From Rhodoferax sp. (GTDB lineage Bacteria > Pseudomonadota > Gammaproteobacteria > Burkholderiales > Burkholderiaceae_C), in assembly GCF_030653815.1 (NCBI RefSeq), contig NZ_JAURYQ010000018.1, positions 1-33,454 on the forward strand: a stretch of DNA of 33,454 nt. Direction: 5' to 3'. Position numbers and translations under genes: made by a program. Shown here in pieces: positions 25,221-33,454 of this stretch; positions within the stretch are counted from its first letter, which is position 1, and each line of letters opens with the position of its first letter. The notes beneath the pieces were generated by a model. That model did not search any database, was not told the origin of the DNA, and was given only the letters and a program-made list of their open reading frames with translations.

Positions 25221-26333
25221 TCAGCTCTGGCGCCACGGCAGACCGCTCAAACGCCAGCCGCCCAGGTGGCCGCGCTGGGCGTGGCCGTCGGGATCGCCCT
25301 CAAAACCTTCCAGAATGTTGTAAGCCTCCAGCCCAAGCTCGGTGGCGCGTTTGGCGGCGGCAATCGAGCGCACGCCGCTGCGGCACAGCAGCGCCACTTT
25401 TTTGCCGGTTGGCACGGCAGCCAGCAGCTCGGCATCGAAGTTGGGGTTGTTCACCATGCCGGGCCACTGTTTCCAGGTCACCGCCGGGGCATCGGGCACA
25501 AAGCCCACCCAGGCACGTTCGGCATCCGAGCGCACATCGACCACCACGCCTTCGCCGCTCTGTACCCAGCGCCAGGCCAGGGCGCCGCTGATGTCGCCTG
25601 CGTAGCCAGGGGCAGCCTGTACCTGCAGGCTGTTGGACGCATGCGCATCATGGCGCAGGCCGCCGTGCAGGTTGGCGGGCACGGCCTCATGGATGCGTTT
25701 GGGCGGCGGCAGGTGCAGCGCGTCCATGGTGGCTACAAATTCAGCCTCGGTCTTGCCGGCCACCCGGGCGTTATTGGCTTTTTCAAAACCAATGTTCGAG
25801 CTGGTTTTGCCCTGGTAATCATGGCCGGGCCAGACCGTGGTGTCGTCGGGCAGTTTGAACAGCACCTGGGTCAGACTGTGAAACATGGCCTTGGCGCTGC
25901 CGCTTTGAAAGTCGGTGCGGCCACAGCCATTGATCAGCAGCGTGTCGCCGGTGAAAACATGTTGGCGCCAGACAAAACACATGCTGCCGGCGGTGTGGCC
26001 AGGGGTGTGCAGGGCGCGCATCTGCTCGGCACCAAAGCTCAGCGTGTCGCCGTCGTCGAGCTGCACCGCCGCGGTGCTGATGCCGCAACCGGCGGGCGCT
26101 GCTGTTTTGGCACCGGCCAACTCGGCCAGCTGCCCGGCACTGGTGATGTGGTCGGCATGGGCATGGGTTTCCAGTGCCCAGACCAGTTTCAAGCCGTAAT
26201 CGCGCAGCACCTGCAGGTCGCGTTCAAGCTGCGTGTCCACCGGGTCGATGATGATGGCGTCACGCGTGGTGGTATCAAACAACACGTAGGTGTAGGTGCT
26301 GGAGGCAGTGTCAAAGAGTTGGATCGGGTTCAT
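25221..26333 (-). CDS. Persulfide dioxygenase-rhodanese fusion (ETHE1-like metallo-beta-lactamase fold)
   Basis: This is a 370-residue two-domain protein. Residues 1-235 form an ETHE1/glyoxalase II-like metallo-beta-lactamase fold. It has HAHADH (H57, H59, D61, H62), PGHTAG (H113), FTGD (D130), the ETHE1-type GCGRTDFQ (136-143) and PGHDYQG (H171). H57, H113 and D130 would be the single-iron ligands of persulfide dioxygenases, which oxidise glutathione persulfide to sulfite. Residues 245-370 form a rhodanese domain with catalytic C317 in LLCRSGVRS, which moves sulfur between persulfide and thiosulfate. This architecture matches known persulfide dioxygenase-rhodanese fusions of Burkholderiales involved in sulfide detoxification. 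It is cytosolic, with no signal peptide. It is followed after 10 bases by coaX, so the two are likely co-transcribed. Confidence 0.9.
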   Translation of the reverse strand: MNPIQLFDTASSTYTYVLFDTTTRDAIIIDPVDTQLERDLQVLRDYGLKLVWALETHAHADHITSAGQLAELAGAKTAAPAGCGISTAAVQLDDGDTLSFGAEQMRALHTPGHTAGSMCFVWRQHVFTGDTLLINGCGRTDFQSGSAKAMFHSLTQVLFKLPDDTTVWPGHDYQGKTSSNIGFEKANNARVAGKTEAEFVATMDALHLPPPKRIHEAVPANLHGGLRHDAHASNSLQVQAAPGYAGDISGALAWRWVQSGEGVVVDVRSDAERAWVGFVPDAPAVTWKQWPGMVNNPNFDAELLAAVPTGKKVALLCRSGVRSIAAAKRATELGLEAYNILEGFEGDPDGHAQRGHLGGWRLSGLPWRQS

Positions 26334-26595
26334 GGCGTGTGGTGGTCAAATTGGATGTGGCACCTTGGCAGGCAGATGGAAGTTGAACTGTAACTGCTAG
26401 CCGCCAGGCAGCGTTCAATGCCGCAGGCTATCGTCGGCTTGCGCGCAGGAGCGCCAACAGCTTGTCATACAAGTTAAAAAAGTAAAAAGTCTTTTGTGAT
26501 GGTAATTTCTCGTGTGAGTGAAAACCCTTATGTCTTGTCATGCCATCTGTGCTGAAAATAAGACCGTAATTATTTAAACACAACAGGAGACTTCC

Positions 26596-27729
26596 TTGAC
26601 CGATAGCAAAACCCCCCGTCGTCGCAGCCTGCTCAAAGGTGCTGCCGTAGCCGCAGGTGCCTTGTCGGCACCCATGATTGCAAAAGCCCAGACCGGCCCC
26701 ATCTCCATGCGTTGGCAGAGCACCTGGCCATCCAAGGATATTTTTCACGAATACGCGCTCGATTACGCCAAAAAAGTCAATGACATGACCGGCGGCGAGC
26801 TCAAGATCGAGGTCTTGCCCGCAGGTTCTGTGGTGCCGGCTTTTGGCCTGCTGGAAGCGGTGTCCAAGGGCACGCTGGACGGCGGTCATGGCGTGCTGGG
26901 CTACCACTATGGCAAACAAAATGCGCTGGCGCTGTGGAGCTCCGGCCCGGCCTTCGGTATGGACGCTAACATGATCCTGGCCTGGCACAAATACGGCGGT
27001 GGTGCCGAACTGCTGGCCAAGCTGTACGCCTCCATTGGTGGCAATGTGCAGTCTTTCCTGTATGGTCCCATGGCCACCCAGCCGTTGGGCTGGTTCAAGA
27101 AGCCCATCACCAAGGCTTCTGATTTCAAGGGCCTCAAGTTCCGCACCAACGGCTTGGCCATTGACCTGTTTACCGCCATGGGCGCGGCAGTGAATGCGTT
27201 GCCCGGCGGCGAAATCGTGCCAGCCATGGACCGCGGCTTGCTTGACGGCGCCGAGTTCAACAATGCGTCTTCGGACCGCTTGCTGGGTTTCCCCGATGTG
27301 TCCAAGGTCTGCATGCTGCAAAGCTACCACCAGAGCGCCGAGACCTTCGAGATCATGTTCAACAAGACCAAGTACGACGCGCTGCCCGGCAAGATGAAAG
27401 CCATCATTGCCGGTGCCACCGAAGCCGCGTCGGCCGACATGTCCTGGAAAGCGATTGACCGCTATTCCAAGGACTACGTCGAGCTGCAAGCCAAGGACAA
27501 TGTCAAGTTTTACAAGACACCCGACTCAGTGCTGCAAGAGCAGCTCAAGCTGTGGGACGACATCATCGCCAAGAAGTCGGCTGAAAACGCCATCTTCAAG
27601 GAAGTGCTTGCCTCGCAGAAAGCGTTCGCCTCGCGCGCCGTGAAGTGGGACCAGGACACCTATGTCAACCGCCGCATGGCTGCCGGTCATTACTTTGGAG
27701 GCAAACAGGCGCCAGCTAAAAAAGCCTGA
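26596..27729 (+). CDS. dctP: TRAP transporter solute-binding protein DctP (TakP-like)
   Basis: This is a 377-residue periplasmic receptor of a TRAP transporter. The start is TTG 26596, supported by AGGAGA at 26585-26590. The N-terminus has a Tat-type signal with twin arginines (RRRSLLKG, residues 8-15), a hydrophobic AAVAAGALSAPM stretch and a likely cleavage after AKA (residue 31). The mature protein shows the DctP fold, with GLKFRTNGLAIDLF holding the Arg that usually grips the ligand carboxylate. PAMDRGLLDGAEFNNASSD resembles the cation/ligand segment of the 2-oxoacid receptor TakP. The substrate is probably a monocarboxylic organic or oxo acid; which one is unknown. The 262-base gap upstream is AT-rich around 26461-26500 (TTGTCA at 26462), but no certain promoter was found. 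Confidence 0.93.
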   Translation: MTDSKTPRRRSLLKGAAVAAGALSAPMIAKAQTGPISMRWQSTWPSKDIFHEYALDYAKKVNDMTGGELKIEVLPAGSVVPAFGLLEAVSKGTLDGGHGVLGYHYGKQNALALWSSGPAFGMDANMILAWHKYGGGAELLAKLYASIGGNVQSFLYGPMATQPLGWFKKPITKASDFKGLKFRTNGLAIDLFTAMGAAVNALPGGEIVPAMDRGLLDGAEFNNASSDRLLGFPDVSKVCMLQSYHQSAETFEIMFNKTKYDALPGKMKAIIAGATEAASADMSWKAIDRYSKDYVELQAKDNVKFYKTPDSVLQEQLKLWDDIIAKKSAENAIFKEVLASQKAFASRAVKWDQDTYVNRRMAAGHYFGGKQAPAKKA

Positions 27730-27748
27730 TTGACCCCCTGATCCGTTG

Positions 27749-27780
27749 TCAGCCATTCGGATTGCAATCCGAATGGCTGA
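27749..27780 (+). promoter_or_regulatory. Perfect 32-bp palindrome between dctP and dctQ
   Basis: The sequence from 27749 to 27780 is a perfect palindrome. Its left half is TCAGCCATTCGGATTG and its right half the exact complement. In RNA it would fold into a hairpin of about 14 bp with a 4-base loop. No long T-run follows, only TCTATTTAAG. It probably stabilises the dctP transcript 3' end or partly stops transcription, so that more receptor than membrane subunit is made. A protein-binding site is the other possibility. Confidence 0.75.
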
Positions 27781-27801
27781 TCTATTTAAGAAAGCCTGGT
27801 A

Positions 27802-28428
27802 ATGCAAAAATTACTTCTTGCGGTTGACAAGATCAGCACCGTGGCTGGTCAACTGTTCTCGTGGCTCATCGTTGCGCTCACTGCCTTGATCTCTTGGGAG
27901 GTCTTTTCGCGTTACGCGCTGGACAACCCGCACCCCTGGGCGTTTGACGTCATGAGCATGTTGTACGGCAGCTTGTTCATGATGGCAGGTGCCTACACCT
28001 TGTCCAAGAACGGCCATGTGCGCGGCGACGTGCTGTATGGCTTTTTCCCGCCCCGGCTTCAGGCCGGGCTTGACTTGGCGCTTTATTTTTTGTTCTTTGT
28101 TCCCGGTGTGGTGGCGCTGGCATGGGCTGGCTACAACTTCGCCGCCGAGTCCTGGGCCATCAACGAGCATTCCAACATCACGGCCGACGGCCCGCCGGTC
28201 TACCCTTTCAAAGCCATCATCCCGATTGCCGGTGCCATTTTGCTGGCGCAGGGGCTGGTTGAAATTGTGCGCTGCATCGTTTGCCTGAAAGAAGGCGAAT
28301 GGCCGTCTCGCGGCGACGATGTGGCCGAGGTCGACATCGAAAAACTGAAAGAACAGGTGCATGTGAAAGACGAAGATATTGCCAAGCTGGATGAATTCGT
28401 GACCAAGCCCAAGTGGAGTCAAAAGTGA
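27802..28428 (+). CDS. dctQ: TRAP transporter small permease subunit DctQ
   Basis: This is a 208-residue small membrane subunit of the TRAP transporter, from ATG 27802 with only a weak ribosome-binding site. Four hydrophobic segments are visible at about residues 16-34, 50-68, 90-112 and 132-155. The DctQ signature SWEVFSRYALDNPHPWAFD follows the first, and SKNGHVRGDVLY follows the second. The C-terminal 45 residues are hydrophilic and charged (DDVAEVDIEKLKEQ), longer than in many DctQ proteins. Its stop overlaps the dctM start by four bases (GTGA). It helps the large subunit take up solute delivered by DctP, driven by sodium or proton gradients. Confidence 0.93.
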   Translation: MQKLLLAVDKISTVAGQLFSWLIVALTALISWEVFSRYALDNPHPWAFDVMSMLYGSLFMMAGAYTLSKNGHVRGDVLYGFFPPRLQAGLDLALYFLFFVPGVVALAWAGYNFAAESWAINEHSNITADGPPVYPFKAIIPIAGAILLAQGLVEIVRCIVCLKEGEWPSRGDDVAEVDIEKLKEQVHVKDEDIAKLDEFVTKPKWSQK

Positions 28429-30380
28429 GAAAAGAAGTCTGGTTTGGGCTGACGATCATGACCATGGTCGTGTTGGCCGCGTTTATTTTGTTGCCGTCGC
28501 CATCGGAAATGACCAATGGTCATTTGGGTCTGCTGATGCTGGCGCTGGTGGTGGTGGCCATCATGCTGGGGTTCCCCACTGCGTTTACCTTGATGGGCAT
28601 GGGTATGATGTTTGCCTGGATTGCCTACCGAAGTCAGAACCCCGGTTTGGCGGTGCAGCAGACCCTTGACCTGATGGTGCAACGCACCTATTCGGTGATG
28701 TCCAATGATGTGCTGATCTCGATCCCGTTGTTTGTCTTCATGGGCTACCTGATCGAGCGCGCCAATTTGATCGAAAAGCTCTTCAAGAGCATGCACCTCG
28801 CCACCGCGCGGCTGCCCGGCTCGCTGGCCGTGGCCACCATCATCACTTGCGCCATCTTTGCCACGGCCACCGGCATTGTCGGCGCGGTGGTGACCTTGAT
28901 GGGTCTGCTGGCCCTGCCGGCCATGTTGCGCGCCGGTTACAGTGTGCAAATTTCTGCAGGCGCCATCACGGCCGGCGGCTGTCTGGGTATCCTGATCCCG
29001 CCATCGGTGATGTTGATTGTGTACGGTGCCACCGCCGGGGTGTCAGTGGTCAAGCTCTACGCCGGGGCCTTTTTCCCTGGCCTGATGCTGGCGGGTTTGT
29101 ACATTCTCTACGTCGTGATTCTGGCCAAGTTCAAGCCCCATCTTGCGCCACCCATGTCGGCCGAAGACCGCATGGTGCCCTTGCCACCCGCGACGCAAAT
29201 CATTGCGACCAGCATCAGCAAAAACGTTTTGTCGGGTTTGTTGGGTGCCATCAAAGGCAAGCGCAACGCCGATGTGCCGCTTTCCGTCCTGCTGCGCGAA
29301 CTCTTGATTGGCTTGCTGCCGCTGATCGCAGTGGCGCTGGTCATGGGCGCCATCTATCTCAAGGTCACGGCGCCGCTGCCGGCGATGGCGTCCGATGAGG
29401 TGGTGGAAATGGGCGGTTCCTCGTTTGCCAGCGGCACCGCAGACGCCGAGGAAAGCGACGGGCTGGCAGAGCCTGAACCGGATGCTGAAACGCTTGAAGA
29501 AGCCGGTGCAGCAGCAGATCTGGCTCCCCCGCCTGCTCAGGAAACGGTTGCCGCAGCCACCACGACCGAGGCATCCGCTGCAGTGGCGGCGGTGGCGGTT
29601 GACCCGGCCGAAGCTCGGGAACGGCGCTCTGCGCCAAGCAGTTTCTGGGTTGCGCTGGCCAGCTGCGCCGTGGCCCTGACCCTCTTTTATGCCTACTTCA
29701 GCTTTGTCCGGCTGGAGATCTTCAAGATGCTGTTGGGCTCGTTTTTCCCGCTGGCCTTGATGATCATGGCGGTGCTCGGCTCCATTGTGTTTGGCTTGGC
29801 AACGCCGACTGAAGCCGCCGCCATGGGCTCCTTGGGCGGTCTGTTGTTGGCGGCTGCTTACCGGCGGCTCAACATGACGGTGATGCGGGAGTCGGTCTAC
29901 CTTACGGCCAAGACCAGTGCCATGGTGTGCTGGCTGTTTGTCGGCTCCAGCATTTTCTCGGCGGCATTTGCCTTGCTGGGCGGTCAGGAGTTGATCAATG
30001 AATGGGTGCTCGGCATGGACCTGACGCCGGTGCAGTTCATGATCCTGGCGCAGGTGGTCATTTTCTTGCTGGGCTGGCCGCTGGAATGGACCGAGATCAT
30101 CGTGATTTTCATGCCGATCTTCATCCCGCTGTTGCCGCACTTCAACATTGATCCGCTGTTTTTTGGCCTGCTGGTGGCGCTGAATCTTCAAACTGCTTTC
30201 CTGAGCCCGCCGGTGGCCATGGCCGCCTTCTACCTGAAAGGGGTGAGCCCGCCGCATGTCACGCTGAATCAGATTTTTGCCGGCATGTTGCCCTTTATGG
30301 CCATCCAGGTGGTTGCCATCTTCCTGCTGTACCAGTTCCCTGCCATCGGCATGTGGTTGCCACAGGTGCTTTACAAATAA
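28425..30380 (+). CDS. dctM: TRAP transporter large permease subunit DctM, with an extra internal region
   Basis: This is the transport channel subunit of the TRAP system. GTG 28425 (MRKEVWFGLTI, 651 residues) is chosen because it overlaps the dctQ stop as GTGA and has TGGAG at 28414-28418. An earlier in-frame GTG at 28413 is less likely. Typical DctM proteins have about 425-450 residues, so this one is about 200 longer. The normal DctM core is recognisable on both sides: GGCLGILIPPSVMLIVYGA in the first half and GLATPTEAAAMG plus the final LQTAFLSPPVAMAAFYLKG in the second. Between them lie extra hydrophobic segments (about residues 295-316 and 407-428) and an acidic Ala/Glu/Pro-rich linker of about 80 residues (321-403). 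The frame is unbroken, so this looks genuine. Confidence 0.92.
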   Translation: MRKEVWFGLTIMTMVVLAAFILLPSPSEMTNGHLGLLMLALVVVAIMLGFPTAFTLMGMGMMFAWIAYRSQNPGLAVQQTLDLMVQRTYSVMSNDVLISIPLFVFMGYLIERANLIEKLFKSMHLATARLPGSLAVATIITCAIFATATGIVGAVVTLMGLLALPAMLRAGYSVQISAGAITAGGCLGILIPPSVMLIVYGATAGVSVVKLYAGAFFPGLMLAGLYILYVVILAKFKPHLAPPMSAEDRMVPLPPATQIIATSISKNVLSGLLGAIKGKRNADVPLSVLLRELLIGLLPLIAVALVMGAIYLKVTAPLPAMASDEVVEMGGSSFASGTADAEESDGLAEPEPDAETLEEAGAAADLAPPPAQETVAAATTTEASAAVAAVAVDPAEARERRSAPSSFWVALASCAVALTLFYAYFSFVRLEIFKMLLGSFFPLALMIMAVLGSIVFGLATPTEAAAMGSLGGLLLAAAYRRLNMTVMRESVYLTAKTSAMVCWLFVGSSIFSAAFALLGGQELINEWVLGMDLTPVQFMILAQVVIFLLGWPLEWTEIIVIFMPIFIPLLPHFNIDPLFFGLLVALNLQTAFLSPPVAMAAFYLKGVSPPHVTLNQIFAGMLPFMAIQVVAIFLLYQFPAIGMWLPQVLYK

Positions 30381-30404
30381 GCGGATGGCAAGGGTGTGAA
30401 GTTG

Positions 30405-30429
30405 AAAAGGGGCGCAGTGCGCCCCTTTT
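30405..30429 (+). terminator. Rho-independent terminator after dctM
   Basis: An 11-bp perfect stem, AAAAGGGGCGC (30405-30415) with GCGCCCCTTTT (30419-30429), has a 3-base loop, with the T-run forming the 3' end of the stem. It separates the TRAP operon from icmF. The A/T ends could let it work in both directions. Confidence 0.9.
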
Positions 30430-30448
30430 GTTTGGGAATCCGCTAAGA

Positions 30449-30470
30449 TTGACGTTTACGTCAACGTCAA
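30449..30470 (+). promoter_or_regulatory. Operator-like palindrome and candidate promoter upstream of icmF
   Basis: TTGACGT (30449-30455) and ACGTCAA (30458-30464) form a perfect inverted repeat around TT. A further ACGTCAA half-site follows at 30464-30470. This resembles the sites of MerR-type regulators of branched-chain amino acid and acyl-CoA catabolism (LiuR-like) in proteobacteria, a match I make from memory of the consensus. TTGACG could double as a -35 box, with a weak CAGCAT -10 at 30473-30478. The regulator itself is not in the window. Confidence 0.55.
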
Positions 30471-30536
30471 GTCAGCATTTGCCAGTCTGATCGCTGCTTT
30501 TCAACTTAAATAATGAGCCATCTGGAGACACCCACC

Positions 30537-33454
30537 ATGACCGACCTGTCCGCCGACTTCAAGGCCCTGGCCACTTACCGACCTGTCAACAAGGTGCGCT
30601 TTGTCACTGCCGCCAGTCTGTTTGACGGCCACGACGCCGCCATCAACATCATGCGCCGCATTCTGCAAAGCATGGGCGCCGAGGTCATCCACCTGGGGCA
30701 CAACCGCAGTGTGGACGAGGTGGTCACAGCCGCGCTGCAGGAAGACGCCCAGGGCATTGCCATGAGCTCCTACCAGGGCGGCCATGTGGAGTATTTCAAG
30801 TACATGGTCGATCTGCTCAAAAGCCGGGGCGGCGCGCACATCCAGGTCTTTGGCGGCGGTGGTGGTGTGATTGTGCCCAGCGAAATCAGGGAACTGATGG
30901 GCTACGGTGTGGCGCGCATCTACAGCCCGGAAGACGGCCAGCGCATGGGTCTGGCCGGCATGATTGGTGACATGGTCAAGCGCTGCGACCAGGACTTGAC
31001 GCAATACGCGCCCAAAACCATCGAGGCCATTCAGGGCCACACTGAAATGAGCTGGCGTGCGCTGGCGCAGCTCATCACCGGGCTGGAGAACGAGGCTGCG
31101 GCAGGCCAGACCAAGCCCGCACTTTCCAAGAAATTTCAGGCGCTGACCCAGGACATCAAGGCACTCGCCGCCACCAAAAAAATCCCGGTGCTGGGCATTA
31201 CCGGCACCGGTGGCGCGGGCAAGTCCAGCCTCACCGACGAGTTGATCCGCCGCTTGCGACTGGACCAGAACGATGCGCTGCGCGTGGCGGTGATTTCCAT
31301 CGACCCCAGCCGCCGCAAAAGCGGCGGCGCACTGCTGGGCGACCGCATCCGCATGAACGCCATCAATCCCTGGCGTCTGGGTCCGCGTGTCTTCATGCGC
31401 AGTCTGGCCACGCGTGACTTCGGCTCGGAGATTAGCGCCGCGCTGCCCGACGTGATTGCCGCCTGCAAGGTGGCCGGCTTCGATCTGGTGGTCGTCGAGA
31501 CCTCGGGCATAGGCCAGGGCGACGCGGCCATCGTGCCGCATGTGGACGTGCCCATGTACGTCATGACACCCGAATTCGGCGCCGCCAGCCAGCTGGAAAA
31601 AATCGACATGCTCGACTTTGCCGAGTTTGTCGTCATCAACAAGTTCGACCGCAAAGGCGCCAGTGATGCGCTGCGTGATGTGTCCAAACAGGTGCAGCGC
31701 AACAAGGAAGCCTGGGCCACGCCGATGGAGCAGATGCCGGTGTTTGGCACCATGGCGGCACGTTTCAACGACGACGGTGTCACTGCGCTTTACCAGGCAC
31801 TGAAAGTGCGCCTGGCCGAGCTTGGCCTGCCGGTGACCGATGGCAGCCTGCCCAAGGTGGACGTGCGTCACAGCACCAACCAGACTCCGGTGCTGCCCGC
31901 CGCGCGCACCCGTTACCTGGCCGAAATCAGTGACACCGTGCGCGGCTACAAGGCGCGGGCCCGCGCTCAAGCCCGGTTGGCGCGGGAGATCCAGCAGTTG
32001 CAAGCCACCGCACAGATGCTGCTGGCCGCCGACCCGGGCAAGGACGGCAGCGCCAAACCGGGTGCCTACGGCACGGTCATGGCATTGGCCCAGACCCGAA
32101 GCGAGCGCCAGGACCCCGCCGCCGCCAAGTTGCTGGCGCAGTGGCCGGCCATGCAAGCGGCCTACGCCGGTGACGAATACGTGGTCAAGATCCGCGACAA
32201 GGAGTTGCGCACTGCGTTGACTAGCAAGTCCTTGAGCGGTACCACCATCCGCAAGGTTTGCCTGCCCCAATACGAGGACCACGGTGAAATCCTCAAGTGG
32301 CTGATGCTCGACAACGTGCCCGGCAGCTACCCTTACACCGCCGGCACCTTCGCCTTCAAGCGCGAGGGCGAAGACCCGACCCGCATGTTCGCCGGCGAAG
32401 GCGACCCGTTTCGCACCAACAAGCGCTTCAAGCTGCTCAGCTCCGGCATGGCGGCCAAACGCCTGAGCACCGCGTTTGACTCGGTCACGCTCTACGGCAA
32501 CGACCCCGACCCGCGCCCGGACATCTACGGCAAGGTCGGCAATTCGGGCGTGAGCATTGCCACCATCGACGACCTGAAAGTGCTCTACGGCGGCTTTGAT
32601 TTGTGCTCGCCCAACACCAGCGTGTCCATGACCATCAACGGCCCGGCGCCCAGCATTTTGGCCATGTTCATGAATGCCGCCATTGACCAGAACCTGGAAA
32701 AGTTCGCCGCAGACAACGGACGCGAGCCCACCGACACCGAAGCGCAAAAAATCCGCGAATGGGTGCTGGCCAACGTGCGCGGCACGGTGCAGGCCGATAT
32801 CCTGAAAGAAGACCAGGGCCAGAACACCTGCATTTTCAGCACCGAATTCAGCCTCAAGGTGATGGGCGACATTGCCAGCTACTTTGTGCACCACAACGTG
32901 CGCAATTTCTACAGCGTGTCCATTTCCGGCTACCACATTGCCGAAGCCGGCGCCAACCCCATCAGTCAGCTGGCCTTCACGCTGAGCAATGGCTTCACCT
33001 TTGTCGAAGCCTATCTGGCGCGCGGCATGCACATCGACGACTTTGCGCCGAACCTGAGCTTCTTCTTCAGCAACGGCATGGACCCCGAGTACACCGTGAT
33101 GGGCCGGGTCGCGCGGCGCATCTGGGCCGTGGCCATGAAGGACAAATACGGCGCCAACGAACGCAGCCAGAAGCTCAAATACCACATCCAGACCAGCGGC
33201 CGCAGCCTGCATGCGCAGGAAATCCAGTTCAACGACATCCGCACCACGCTGCAGGCCTTGATTGCGATTTACGACAACTGCAACAGCCTGCACACCAACG
33301 CGTTTGACGAAGCCATCACCACCCCCACCGAAGACTCGGTGCGCCGCGCCATGGCGATCCAGCTCATCATCAACCGCGAGTGGGGCCTGGCCAAGAACGA
33401 GAACCCCTCACAGGGTGCCTTTGTCATCGAGGAATTGACCGAACTGGTCGAAGA
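30537..33454 (+). CDS. icmF: Fused B12-dependent acyl-CoA mutase with G-protein chaperone, IcmF (partial, 3' end off window)
   Basis: This is an adenosylcobalamin-dependent isobutyryl-CoA (or related acyl-CoA) mutase fused to its own GTPase chaperone. The frame runs open for 972 codons to the window edge; full-length IcmF has about 1090 residues. ATG 30537 has GGAG nine bases upstream; an in-frame ATG at 30513 lacks one. In order: a B12-binding domain (about 10-150, with the FDGHDAAI loop, H32); a MeaB-like G domain (about 215-470) with P-loop [12 protein letters not shown] at 220-231, ETSGIGQGD at 321-329 and NKFD at 368-371; then the mutase barrel. The barrel includes [20 protein letters not shown] (from residue 598), [18 protein letters not shown] and [11 protein letters not shown]. 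Whether the enzyme prefers isobutyryl-, pivalyl- or isovaleryl-CoA cannot be judged here. It is separated from dctM by a terminator and preceded by an operator-like palindrome. Confidence 0.94.
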   Translation, partial: MTDLSADFKALATYRPVNKVRFVTAASLFDGHDAAINIMRRILQSMGAEVIHLGHNRSVDEVVTAALQEDAQGIAMSSYQGGHVEYFKYMVDLLKSRGGAHIQVFGGGGGVIVPSEIRELMGYGVARIYSPEDGQRMGLAGMIGDMVKRCDQDLTQYAPKTIEAIQGHTEMSWRALAQLITGLENEAAAGQTKPALSKKFQALTQDIKALAATKKIPVLGITGTGGAGKSSLTDELIRRLRLDQNDALRVAVISIDPSRRKSGGALLGDRIRMNAINPWRLGPRVFMRSLATRDFGSEISAALPDVIAACKVAGFDLVVVETSGIGQGDAAIVPHVDVPMYVMTPEFGAASQLEKIDMLDFAEFVVINKFDRKGASDALRDVSKQVQRNKEAWATPMEQMPVFGTMAARFNDDGVTALYQALKVRLAELGLPVTDGSLPKVDVRHSTNQTPVLPAARTRYLAEISDTVRGYKARARAQARLAREIQQLQATAQMLLAADPGKDGSAKPGAYGTVMALAQTRSERQDPAAAKLLAQWPAMQAAYAGDEYVVKIRDKELRTALTSKSLSGTTIRKVCLPQYEDHGEILKWLMLDNVPGSYPYTAGTFAFKREGEDPTRMFAGEGDPFRTNKRFKLLSSGMAAKRLSTAFDSVTLYGNDPDPRPDIYGKVGNSGVSIATIDDLKVLYGGFDLCSPNTSVSMTINGPAPSILAMFMNAAIDQNLEKFAADNGREPTDTEAQKIREWVLANVRGTVQADILKEDQGQNTCIFSTEFSLKVMGDIASYFVHHNVRNFYSVSISGYHIAEAGANPISQLAFTLSNGFTFVEAYLARGMHIDDFAPNLSFFFSNGMDPEYTVMGRVARRIWAVAMKDKYGANERSQKLKYHIQTSGRSLHAQEIQFNDIRTTLQALIAIYDNCNSLHTNAFDEAITTPTEDSVRRAMAIQLIINREWGLAKNENPSQGAFVIEELTELVE

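Noticed and set aside
24930..26393. A 487-codon + strand frame over coaX and the persulfide dioxygenase
   Set aside because: It crosses two clear - strand genes and has no recognisable domain.
26334..26595. Sigma54-type promoter before dctP (TGGCAC near 26358)
   Set aside because: The -12 TTGC element is not at the required distance, so the match is by chance.
30501..33293. A 930-codon open frame on the - strand over the right end
   Set aside because: It is the shadow of icmF. The + frame from 30537 carries B12-binding, P-loop, NKFD and mutase motifs and runs open to the window edge.

Overview
The window looks like a chromosomal segment of a betaproteobacterium of the order Burkholderiales, most likely the Comamonadaceae (Rhodoferax/Polaromonas-like). 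This rests on high GC, the tuf-tRNA(Trp)-secE-nusG-rplKAJL-rpoBC order, a 1370-residue RpoB, the rsmB-DUF4390-NtrY-like kinase-regulator block, and the metabolic gene set. The placement comes from gene order and protein character, not from a database search.

Region 1 (1-12586) is the core translation/transcription cluster on the + strand: the end of tuf, tRNA-Trp, secE, nusG, rplK, rplA, rplJ, rplL, rpoB and rpoC, closed by a strong terminator. Its intergenic gaps carry RNA structure. There is a tandem pair of 46-bp palindromic repeats between nusG and rplK, a leader before rplJ, and an attenuator-like hairpin between rplL and rpoB.

Region 2 (12597-17518, +) is a compact, overlapping operon: rsmB (16S rRNA m5C methyltransferase), a secreted DUF4390 protein, an NtrY-like sensor kinase, and a response regulator with a Fis-type HTH but no AAA+ domain.

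Region 3 (17574-18902) is a small accessory patch at tRNA-Phe. It holds an AT-richer orphan gene of unknown function and the 3' remnant of a tyrosine recombinase that abuts tcuB.

Region 4 (18899-26333) is metabolic. On the - strand a cytosolic molybdopterin oxidoreductase lies upstream of a TcuB-like Fe-S/membrane protein, with no tcuA in view. Divergent from them are a DUF3050 (haem-oxygenase-fold) protein and an M20 amidohydrolase. These converge on coaX (type III pantothenate kinase), which follows a persulfide dioxygenase-rhodanese fusion.

Region 5 (26596-33454, +) is a TRAP transporter for an organic acid (dctP, dctQ and an unusually long dctM). It is followed by a terminator, a MerR-type operator-like palindrome, and the fused B12-dependent acyl-CoA mutase icmF, which runs off the right edge.

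The most interesting leads are the TcuB-molybdoenzyme pairing without TcuA, the DUF3050 protein with a possible metal site, the expanded DctM, the tandem palindromes in the ribosomal operon, and the orphan gene at tRNA-Phe. No CRISPR array, complete insertion sequence, prophage or recognisable defence system was seen.
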